Shown: piece by piece, positions 1-4,868 of the stretch
Layout of the letters: the number at the start of each line of letters is the position of its first letter
How positions within the stretch are numbered: the stretch's first letter is position 1
DNA from: Anaerolineales bacterium
GTDB taxonomy: Bacteria > Chloroflexota > Anaerolineae > Anaerolineales > DRMV01
Reading direction: 5' to 3'
Length of the DNA stretch: 5,423 bases
Assembly: GCA_026991215.1 (NCBI GenBank)
Contig: JALXBY010000207.1
Span: forward strand, 1 to 5,423
The notes under the pieces: model-generated
What the model was told of the DNA's origin: nothing
What the model saw: the letters and a program-made list of their open reading frames with translations, nothing else
Databases searched by the model: none
Translations under genes and position numbers: made by a program

Positions 1-408
1 ATGTACTACGACCCGGCCCAGTTGACTGACCTGACGGAACGGGAAATCGCGGCCGACCTGATTCGCGAGGCCGCGCTCCACCACCTGCGGGATGAGGTTC
101 CCCACGCGCTGGCCGTGCGCATCGACGAATACAAGGAACGGGGCGAGCATGGGGCCTACATCGTGGCCACCCTCTTCGTGGAACGGGATTCGCAAAAGGC
201 CATCGTCATCGGCAAGGGCGGCTCGATGATCAAGCAAATCGGTACCACGGCCCGGCTGGCCATCGAAGCCATGACCGGCCGCAAGGTCTATCTGGACCTG
301 CGGGTCAAGGTCCAGAAGAACTGGCGGAACAACCCCGCAGTGTTGCGTCAGTTTGGGTTTCCGATGGAATGGTTCCGAAAATCCAAACGCAAGGGGAAGC
401 GGCAATGA
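1..408 (+). CDS. era: GTPase Era, C-terminal part (KH domain), 5' end outside the window
   Basis: Era is a GTPase that binds 16S rRNA near its 3' end and helps mature the 30S subunit; the KH domain does the RNA binding. Only the last 135 residues are present. They match the Era C-terminus: an L-T-D-x-x-E-R-E-I-A-A-D-L-I-R-E helix, E-V-P-H at about 32-35, V-E-R-D-S-Q-K at 60-66, the KH loop G-K-G-G at 71-74, and V-Y-L-D-L-x-V-K-V near 96-104. The G domain is missing, so the ATG at position 1 is almost certainly an internal Met and the true start lies to the left. After the usual end of the family there is a lysine/arginine-rich tail (residues 126-135) that could add rRNA contacts. The stop overlaps the next start as ATGA, which suggests translational coupling to the L,D-transpeptidase gene. 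Confidence 0.96.
   Translation: MYYDPAQLTDLTEREIAADLIREAALHHLRDEVPHALAVRIDEYKERGEHGAYIVATLFVERDSQKAIVIGKGGSMIKQIGTTARLAIEAMTGRKVYLDLRVKVQKNWRNNPAVLRQFGFPMEWFRKSKRKGKRQ
391..397 (+). promoter_or_regulatory. Ribosome binding site of the L,D-transpeptidase gene
   Basis: AAGGGGA inside the end of era lies 7 nt before the ATG at 405. It supports that start over the upstream in-frame ATG at 369. The 405 start also places the twin-arginine motif at residues 8-9, where a signal peptide needs it. Confidence 0.6.
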
Positions 409-1490
409 GCGGGCAAAGGGTTTCTCGGCGGGATTTGCTCCGTCTGCTGGCCTATGGTTTGGGCGCGTGGGCCATGCGCCCCCTGTTGCGGACCCATCCC
501 CTCCCTGAATTCCCCGACGCGCCCCGGCTGGGCCGCAACGCGACCGGCGGCGTCATCGAGGTCAAGGCCAGGCCCGACGTGAACAGTGCCACGGTGCGCC
601 GGCTGGCTGATGATGCCGTCGTGCCCTGGCTGCGGGAGGTGGTGGGCAACAACCCCTACCGGGTCAACCAGCGCTTCGTGGATATCGGCGATGGCTACGT
701 GTGGGCGCCCTACCTGCAGCCGGTCCGCAACAACCCCCAAACCCCGGTGACCGAACTGCCCCGCTTTGGGGAAACCCCCGGCGCCTGGGTCGAGGTTAGC
801 GTCCCCTATGTGGACCTGATTATGGATTCCCTGCCCCCCAAGTCCCCCTGGTGGAAGAGCCTGCCTTACTATCGGCTGTACTATGGCCAGGTGGTCTGGC
901 TGGACCGCATCAAGGTGGATGAGGATGGTCGGGTGTGGTACCACCTGATTGAGCGCTATGGTTCTTACGGCGACACGTTCTGGGCACCGGGCGAGGCCTT
1001 CCGCATCATCCAGCCGGAGGAAATCACGCCCATTTCCCCCAACGTGGAGAACAAGCGCATCGTGGTCAACATCGCGTACCAGACCATGAGCGCGTACGAG
1101 GGCAAGACCGAGGTTTTCTTCACGCGGGTTTCCACCGGTGCCCTCTACGACGCCTGGGGCAACCGGGTGGATACCTGGGCCACGCCCATCGGCACGTTCC
1201 CCATCTGGCGCAAACTGGTCTCCCTGCACATGAGCGGGGGCACCACCGGCGCGGGGTGGGACGTGCCCGGCGTCCCCTGGGTTTCCCTGTTCGAAGGAAA
1301 TGGGGTAGCCATTCACGGAACCTACTGGCACAATAACTTCGGCGTGCCCATGTCCAACGGGTGCGTCAACACGACCATCGAAGATGCTTTATGGGTCTTC
1401 CGATGGACGCAGCCTGAGGTGGCGTATGACCCTGGGGACCGCATGGTGCCCATGCCGGGTGGCACCCGTGTGGAGGTGCATGAAGAGTAG
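405..1490 (+). CDS. L,D-transpeptidase (YkuD domain) with Tat-type signal and SH3-like segments
   Basis: This 361-residue protein is predicted to act outside the membrane, making 3-3 peptidoglycan cross-links or attaching proteins to peptidoglycan. The N-terminus has S-R-R-D-L-L-R (7-13), close to the Tat consensus, then a short hydrophobic stretch and a possible cleavage site A-W-A at 21-23. Residues about 48-108 (ending D-G-Y-V-W-A-P-Y) and 135-203 (D-E-D-G-R-V-W-Y) look like SH3-type units that may bind cell wall. The YkuD catalytic domain covers about 217-358, with H304-G-T-Y-W-H and S317-N-G-C320-V-N. The 15-residue gap between H304 and C320 fits the family pattern. The usual S-H-G-C is S-N-G-C here; Bacillus YkuD has S-K-G-C, so this need not mean loss of activity. 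C320 is the only cysteine in the protein. The gene overlaps era by 4 nt and is followed by a 152-nt gap. Confidence 0.92.
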   Translation: MSGQRVSRRDLLRLLAYGLGAWAMRPLLRTHPLPEFPDAPRLGRNATGGVIEVKARPDVNSATVRRLADDAVVPWLREVVGNNPYRVNQRFVDIGDGYVWAPYLQPVRNNPQTPVTELPRFGETPGAWVEVSVPYVDLIMDSLPPKSPWWKSLPYYRLYYGQVVWLDRIKVDEDGRVWYHLIERYGSYGDTFWAPGEAFRIIQPEEITPISPNVENKRIVVNIAYQTMSAYEGKTEVFFTRVSTGALYDAWGNRVDTWATPIGTFPIWRKLVSLHMSGGTTGAGWDVPGVPWVSLFEGNGVAIHGTYWHNNFGVPMSNGCVNTTIEDALWVFRWTQPEVAYDPGDRMVPMPGGTRVEVHEE

Positions 1491-1533
1491 GGGGCAGCCA
1501 CCCCCACGCAACGCCGTTGGCCAGGACGGATAA

Positions 1534-1551
1534 AGGCGGCCTGGGCCGCTT
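1534..1551 (+). terminator. GC-rich hairpin after the L,D-transpeptidase gene, possible weak terminator
   Basis: GCGGC (1536-1540) and GCCGC (1545-1549) pair around a CTGG tetraloop, extended by a G-U and an A-U pair. It starts 43 nt after the stop at 1490. The downstream sequence has only a poor T content (TTCCCGGTATT), so it is not a textbook intrinsic terminator. It may only stabilise the 3' end of the era-transpeptidase message or form part of the leader of the next gene. Confidence 0.3.
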
Positions 1552-1564
1552 CCCGGTATTCCCC

Positions 1565-1583
1565 TTGCGATGTCACAGCGCAA
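1565..1583. promoter_or_regulatory. 19-bp dyad, candidate operator or leader hairpin before ccdA
   Basis: TTGCGATGTCACAGCGCAA is symmetric about the C at 1574. Eight of nine half-site positions are complementary; only A1570/G1578 breaks the symmetry. It sits 60-78 nt before the ccdA start in the only real intergenic gap of the window. The size and symmetry fit a dimeric helix-turn-helix repressor or a CRP/FNR-type regulator, but the half-site (TTGCG-A-TGT) matches no regulator I can name. As RNA the outer five pairs could form a stem with a 9-nt loop, flanked by CCCC (1561-1564) and GGGG (1588-1591). I see no convincing -35/-10 pair, so the promoter is not placed. Confidence 0.4.
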
Positions 1584-1596
1584 ATTCGGGGTAGCG

Positions 1597-1618
1597 GGGG
1601 AAGGTTGCCGCCTTCCCC
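1597..1618 (+). promoter_or_regulatory. Perfect 8-bp hairpin just upstream of the ccdA ribosome binding site
   Basis: GGGGAAGG (1597-1604) pairs perfectly with CCTTCCCC (1611-1618) around the loop TTGCCG. It ends 12 nt before the SD at 1631. No T-run follows, so it is unlikely to be an intrinsic terminator. It could protect the message or control access to the ribosome binding site: its 3' arm contains CTTCC (1612-1616), which could alternatively pair with the SD GGAGG with one G-U pair. Confidence 0.45.
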
Positions 1619-1630
1619 AAATTCTGGTTT

Positions 1631-1635
1631 GGAGG
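1631..1635 (+). promoter_or_regulatory. Ribosome binding site of ccdA
   Basis: GGAGG lies 7 nt before the ATG at 1643. This fixes the start, which also puts the first conserved S-P-C motif at the usual position within the first membrane segment. Confidence 0.8.
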
Positions 1636-1642
1636 CACAGCC

Positions 1643-2386
1643 ATGTTGGCCAACCTGGTGCAGTTGCTGACGGCGTTCGTGGGCGGGGTGGCGTCCTTTC
1701 TTTCTCCCTGCGTGCTCCCCCTGGTCCCCGCCTATATCAGTTACCTGAGTGCCCAGGGGTTGGGGGAAAACGAGGAGGCCGGGGCCGCCGCGTCCCTGCG
1801 GGGGAAGGCGGTGCGGCACGGCCTGGCCTTCATCCTGGGGTTCTCCCTGGTGTTCCTGACCCTGGGCGCCTCGGCTTCGGCCCTGGGCGCGATGTTCTAT
1901 GACTTCCGCTTCTACCTGGCCCGCATTGGCGGCCTTTTGGTCATCCTCTTTGGCCTGCACATGGCGGGTATCCTGCGCATCCCCTTCCTGAATTACGAGT
2001 GGAAGCCCGGCGATGCCAGCGAAGTCCAGGGCCGGGGCTACTGGGCGTCTTTCCTGATGGGCGTGTTCTTCTCAGCCGGCTGGTCGCCTTGTGTTGGCCC
2101 GGTCCTGGGGGCTATCCTCACCCTGACCCTGCAACAGGGCGCACTGAGCTGGGGCATGGTGCTGCTCGCGGTGTACTCCCTGGGCCTGGCCATCCCCTTC
2201 CTGGCCGCGGCCTGGAGCCTGGACTGGGTGCTGGCCCTGATTCAGAAGTACCGCAAGGTCAGCCACTGGGCCGAGCGGAGCATGGGCGCGATTCTCGTCT
2301 TCATGGGGGTGCTCCTGGTCAGCGGTCGGCTGGCCCGGTTGAGCACCGTGCAAACCTGGAGCGACCTCTGGAGGATTTTGCGATGA
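1643..2386 (+). CDS. ccdA: CcdA-type cytochrome c biogenesis/thiol-disulfide transmembrane protein
   Basis: This 247-residue integral membrane protein belongs to the CcdA/DsbD-beta family, which moves electrons from cytoplasmic thioredoxin to extracytoplasmic thioredoxin-like proteins. The length is typical of the short CcdA form. Both redox motifs are intact: F-L-S-P-C23-V-L-P-L-V-P in segment 1 and A-G-W-S-P-C150-V-G-P in segment 4. These are the two cysteines expected to form the reversible disulfide. Hydrophobic segments are at about 5-35, 58-82, 90-113, 134-162, 168-192 and 212-230, giving six as expected. It is the first gene after the structured 152-nt gap and probably begins a transcription unit. 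Its stop overlaps the start of the TlpA-like gene as ATGA, and the pairing of these two families supports both calls. No haem lyase or cytochrome c gene is visible here, so its client may be something other than cytochrome c. Confidence 0.95.
   Translation: MLANLVQLLTAFVGGVASFLSPCVLPLVPAYISYLSAQGLGENEEAGAAASLRGKAVRHGLAFILGFSLVFLTLGASASALGAMFYDFRFYLARIGGLLVILFGLHMAGILRIPFLNYEWKPGDASEVQGRGYWASFLMGVFFSAGWSPCVGPVLGAILTLTLQQGALSWGMVLLAVYSLGLAIPFLAAAWSLDWVLALIQKYRKVSHWAERSMGAILVFMGVLLVSGRLARLSTVQTWSDLWRILR
2370..2375 (+). promoter_or_regulatory. Ribosome binding site of the TlpA-like gene
   Basis: GGAGGA at the end of ccdA lies 7 nt before the ATG at 2383. It fixes the start of the thioredoxin-like gene and rules out a much longer reading from 1999, which would run through ccdA in another frame. 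Confidence 0.75.
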
Positions 2387-2976
2387 CCCGGAAACACCGC
2401 TCGACGCATGGAAGCCCATGGGGCCCGATTGGGTTGGCGTTGGGCCTTGCAATGGTTATGGTGGGTTTGGCCATGTTCGTTTCCTCTTGCTATGGCAACC
2501 CGCAAGCCCAGATCCGCAAAGAATATGGTGAAGAAGGCGCGGCCACCTTTGCCCAAAAGGGCAAACCCGCGCCGGACTTCGCCCTGCTTTCCCTGGAGGG
2601 GAAGACCTACCGGCTTTCGGACTTCCGGGGTCAGCCCGTGGTGCTCAACTTCTGGGCCACCTGGTGCCCGCCGTGTAAGGCCGAAATGCCCCTCCTCGAC
2701 CAGCGGGCCCAGGAACTCAAAGGACGGGCCGTGTTCCTGGCCGTGAACTTCGAGGAGACCAAGGAGCAGGTCGAGTCCTTTGCCGCCTCCTTCGACTTCC
2801 AGGGTTTGCTCATCCTGCTGGACCCGAAAGGCATCGTGGGGCGCAAGTATTTCATCAACGCCCTGCCCACCACCTTCTTCATCGATAGCAATGGCGTTAT
2901 CCGGGGTGTCCGCCTGGGCGTGCTGACCGAGACCATGCTCGACGATTACCTCCGCCAGATAGGACTGGGCCAATGA
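2383..2976 (+). CDS. TlpA/ResA-like membrane-anchored thiol-disulfide oxidoreductase
   Basis: This 197-residue protein has a basic N-terminus (R3, K4, R6), a hydrophobic segment at about 15-35 and V-S-S-C36, a reasonable though not ideal lipobox. It is therefore a lipoprotein or has an uncleaved anchor, with the thioredoxin domain outside the membrane. The domain (about 60-195) has P-A-P-D-F near the start, W-A-T-W-C95-P-P-C98 as active site, V-N-F-E-E near 121-125, and the cis-proline P162 in A-L-P-T-T-F-F-I-D. These are hallmarks of the TlpA/ResA/CcmG group (redoxin/AhpC-TSA fold). The natural electron donor is the CcdA protein encoded just upstream. The 4-nt overlaps on both sides suggest that all three proteins are made together. 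The substrate cannot be read from sequence; candidates are the L,D-transpeptidase C320 and the cysteine pair of the next protein. Confidence 0.93.
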   Translation: MTRKHRSTHGSPWGPIGLALGLAMVMVGLAMFVSSCYGNPQAQIRKEYGEEGAATFAQKGKPAPDFALLSLEGKTYRLSDFRGQPVVLNFWATWCPPCKAEMPLLDQRAQELKGRAVFLAVNFEETKEQVESFAASFDFQGLLILLDPKGIVGRKYFINALPTTFFIDSNGVIRGVRLGVLTETMLDDYLRQIGLGQ

Positions 2977-3977
2977 CCCTGGAAGTCATCGCCTTCTACC
3001 ACCCCCAAGACCCGGACTGGCCCCGCATCCAGGCCTGGTTGCAGGAACTGGGCCGGACCTACCCCCACCGCCTGGTGGCCATCGACATCACCACCGCGCC
3101 GGCCCTGGAGCGGCAGTATGGGGGCCAAACGCCCCTGCTGGAAGTCGGCCCTTACCTTTTGCGCCCGCCCTTTTCGCGGGAAACCTTGCAGGTCACCCTG
3201 GCCGCCGCGCTGGATGGCCGCCAGGCACGAAGCCGGGGGAAACCATCGCGGCAGGGCGGGCTTTTCTGGGGCGAACGCCTCTCCTATTGGGTGGCCCGCA
3301 ACTTCCTGTGGCTGTTCCTGGGCTTCCTGACCCTGTACATCACCCTGCCCTGGCTGGCCCCGGTGTTCATGAAGATGGGGTGGTACGGTCCGGCCCGGGC
3401 CATCTACCGGGTCTATAGTTTCGTCTGCCACCAACTGGCCTTCCGCTCCTGGTTCCTGTTTGGGGAACAGCCAGCTTACCCCCGGGCCGCGGCGGGCGTC
3501 CCAGGCCTCAAGACCTTCCAGGAGGTCACCGGCCTTTCCGAAGGCGACGATTTCGATTCCCTGATGGCGGCCCGGGCCTTCGTGGGCAACGAGCGGGTGG
3601 GGTACAAGGTGGCCTTTTGCCAGCGGGATGTGGCCATCTGGACGGCCTACTGGCTGTTCACCCTGATTTTCCTGATTGCCTACAAGCGCGGGCGGCGCAT
3701 CCCCCACCTGCCCTGGTACTTGTGGCTGCTGGGCTGGGTGCCCATTGGACTGGATGGGTTCTCCCAGTTGTTGAGCCAAATCCCCTGGTGGGGAGCCGCC
3801 TATCTACCCTACCGGGAAAGCACGCCCCTGCTGCGCACCCTGACGGGCTTCATCTTCGGCTGGACCACGGCCTGGTTCATGGTCCCCTTGATTGCCGAAA
3901 GCATGGAAGAAACCGAGGCCCTGTTCCGCCGCAAGCAGCACATCCTGGAGGCCCGCCAAAAGGCCACCACCCACTGA
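2973..3977 (+). CDS. DUF2085 membrane protein with N-terminal cysteine-less glutaredoxin-like domain
   Basis: This 334-residue protein has two parts. Residues 1-80 resemble the small glutaredoxin-like family (DUF836): beta strand 2-9, helix 14-27, strand 33-40 (A-I-D-I), and Q-T-P54-L-L-E-V-G as the cis-Pro region. The loop where the CxxC should be reads H-P-Q-D-P-D, with no cysteine. The DUF2085 part carries V-C152-H-Q-x-x-x-R-S-W-F-L-F-G, F-C216-Q-R-D, D261-G-F-S-Q and R281-E-S-T-P-L-L-R-T-L-T-G. Membrane segments are likely at about 110-132, 220-237, 246-266 and 285-306. Basic stretches after segments 2 and 4 put the glutaredoxin-like domain and C-terminus inside, and C152, C216 and the insert 167-214 outside. 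These are the only two cysteines. An AGGA at 2961-2964 sits 8 nt before the start, which overlaps the TlpA-like gene by 4 nt. The function of DUF2085 is unknown. The stop lies in a heptamer repeat. Confidence 0.85.
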   Translation: MTLEVIAFYHPQDPDWPRIQAWLQELGRTYPHRLVAIDITTAPALERQYGGQTPLLEVGPYLLRPPFSRETLQVTLAAALDGRQARSRGKPSRQGGLFWGERLSYWVARNFLWLFLGFLTLYITLPWLAPVFMKMGWYGPARAIYRVYSFVCHQLAFRSWFLFGEQPAYPRAAAGVPGLKTFQEVTGLSEGDDFDSLMAARAFVGNERVGYKVAFCQRDVAIWTAYWLFTLIFLIAYKRGRRIPHLPWYLWLLGWVPIGLDGFSQLLSQIPWWGAAYLPYRESTPLLRTLTGFIFGWTTAWFMVPLIAESMEETEALFRRKQHILEARQKATTH

Positions 3978-4002
3978 CCACTGACCACTCACCACTCACC
4001 AC
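3971..4002. repeat. Heptamer tandem repeat R1, about 4.6 units
   Basis: The units are CCACTGA (3971), CCACTGA (3978), CCACTCA (3985), CCACTCA (3992) and a partial CCAC (3999). On the other strand they read TGGTCAG/TGGTGAG, related to R2. The first unit encodes the last His codon and the TGA stop of the DUF2085 gene. The remainder, with 12 further bases, is the whole spacer before pgeF. The message here is rich in C and A and should stay unfolded. Confidence 0.85.
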
Positions 4003-4014
4003 GCTTCCCGAGCC

Positions 4015-4797
4015 ATGCCTTTCGCCCGCAAAGACGGTCTGCTCTGGTGGTTCGATCCTGCCCTGGAAGAAGCCGGGGTGCACCATGCGGTGTTCACCCG
4101 GCAGGGCGGGGTCAGCCCTGAACCCTGGGCTTCGTTGAACACGAGCATCGCGGTGGGGGACCGGCCCGAACGGGTTCGCGAGAACCTGCACCGGGCCTTC
4201 GCCGCGTTTGGTCGGCCCCTGCGCAGCCGTTACGATACCTGGCTGGTCCATGGCCGGCGAGTTGTGCAAGCCCTGGCCCCCCGCACCCCGCGGATGCTCC
4301 CCCTGCAGGCCGATGGCATCATCACCCACCGGCCCGAGGTCACCCTGCTCATGCGGTTTGCCGACTGCATGCCGGTGATGATTTACGCGCGCCGTCCCCG
4401 GGCCATCGCGCTGGGCCACGCGGGTTGGCGGGGTACGGCCCAGGGCGTGGCCATGGCCCTGGTGGAGGCTCTGGTCCAGGCCTACGACGCCCGGCCCCGG
4501 GAGATGCTGGCCGTATTGGGGCCGGCCATTGGCCCGGATCACTACGAAGTGGGTCCTGAGGTGGTCCGGGCCTTTGAAGCAGCCTTTGGGGAAGCCGCCA
4601 GAGCCTGGTTCCGCCCCGGCCAGGGCGACCGGGCCTACCTGGACCTGTGGGCAGCCAACGCCTGGCAGTTGAAACGCATGGGCGTGGGGGAAGTGCGGGT
4701 CTCGGGCCTGTGCACGGCCTGCCGGACCGACCTCTGGTTTTCCCACCGCGCGGAAAAGGGCCGGACCGGGCGTTTCGCGGTGTTGATGGGGGTATAG
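4015..4797 (+). CDS. pgeF: PgeF/YfiH family protein (multicopper-polyphenol-oxidase fold, LACC1-like)
   Basis: This 260-residue protein is full length for the family. Members were first called laccases; later work assigned purine nucleoside phosphorylase and adenosine deaminase activities to them, and E. coli PgeF (YfiH) prevents L-Ser from replacing L-Ala in peptidoglycan precursors. The metal/catalytic triad is visible: H79 in L-V-H-G, C118 in F-A-D-C-M-P-V, and H135 in G-H-A-G-W-R-G-T. The 17-residue C-H spacing is as in E. coli. Other signatures are G-P-A-I-G-P-D-H-Y-E-V-G, C-T-A-C-R-T-D, F-S-H-R and G-R-F-A near the end. The protein is probably cytoplasmic, with no signal peptide. The start at 4015 lacks a clear SD (upstream GCTTCCCGAGCC), and the leader is mostly repeat R1. 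It follows the DUF2085 gene by 37 nt and is convergent with hisS. Which of the reported activities applies here cannot be told from sequence. Confidence 0.94.
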   Translation: MPFARKDGLLWWFDPALEEAGVHHAVFTRQGGVSPEPWASLNTSIAVGDRPERVRENLHRAFAAFGRPLRSRYDTWLVHGRRVVQALAPRTPRMLPLQADGIITHRPEVTLLMRFADCMPVMIYARRPRAIALGHAGWRGTAQGVAMALVEALVQAYDARPREMLAVLGPAIGPDHYEVGPEVVRAFEAAFGEAARAWFRPGQGDRAYLDLWAANAWQLKRMGVGEVRVSGLCTACRTDLWFSHRAEKGRTGRFAVLMGV

Positions 4798-4798
4798 A

Positions 4799-4868
4799 TG
4801 GTCGTTCGTCGTTGGTCGATGGTCGTTGGTCGATGGTCGGTGGTCGTTCGTCGATGGTTGTTGGTTAG
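4799..4868. repeat. Heptamer tandem repeat R2, ten units, between convergent pgeF and hisS
   Basis: There are ten consecutive 7-base units starting at 4799: TGGTCGT, TCGTCGT, TGGTCGA, TGGTCGT, TGGTCGA, TGGTCGG, TGGTCGT, TCGTCGA, TGGTTGT, TGGTTAG. The core is TGGTCG plus a variable seventh base. The repeat begins one base after the pgeF stop. Its last unit contains TTA (4865-4867), which is the TAA stop of hisS on the other strand, so it fills the entire space between the two genes. I see no hairpin and no T-run, so it is not an ordinary bidirectional terminator. It is related to R1 read on the opposite strand. Confidence 0.9.

Noticed and set aside
369..404. Upstream ATG at 369 for the L,D-transpeptidase
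   Set aside because: It lacks a good SD, would overlap era by 40 nt, and adds 12 residues ahead of the twin-arginine motif. The ATG at 405 has AAGGGGA at 7 nt and the common ATGA overlap.
348..1331. 327-aa open frame on the - strand opposite the L,D-transpeptidase gene
   Set aside because: The + strand product has clear family motifs over the whole stretch. The - frame is rich in H, P, G and Q, with no recognisable domain, as is usual opposite GC-rich genes.
1491..1642. Known riboswitch (cobalamin, TPP, SAM) or a tRNA in the gap before ccdA
   Set aside because: I could find none of the conserved core boxes of these classes and no cloverleaf.
1999..2382. Longer start for the TlpA-like gene, giving a 325-aa protein
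   Set aside because: The extra 128 residues overlap ccdA in another frame and are rich in G, P and R. The ATG at 2383 has a good SD and places the membrane anchor at the N-terminus.
2242..3779. Long - strand open frames (2242-2973 and 2946-3779) opposite the TlpA-like and DUF2085 genes
   Set aside because: Both are mirror frames of well-supported + strand genes, with low-complexity composition and no plausible domains.
3877..4746. 289-aa - strand open frame opposite pgeF
   Set aside because: pgeF on the + strand has all family motifs. The - frame looks like another GC-driven shadow.
4799..4868. CRISPR array or short repeat-encoded peptide in R2
   Set aside because: The units are contiguous 7-mers with no spacers, and no cas gene is near. 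The + strand reading through it continues a shadow frame of pgeF.
3971..4868. Insertion-sequence ends or transposon cassette around pgeF
   Set aside because: There is no transposase, target-site duplication or extended inverted repeat. The shared sequence is only a heptamer core, so mobility stays a speculation noted under findings.
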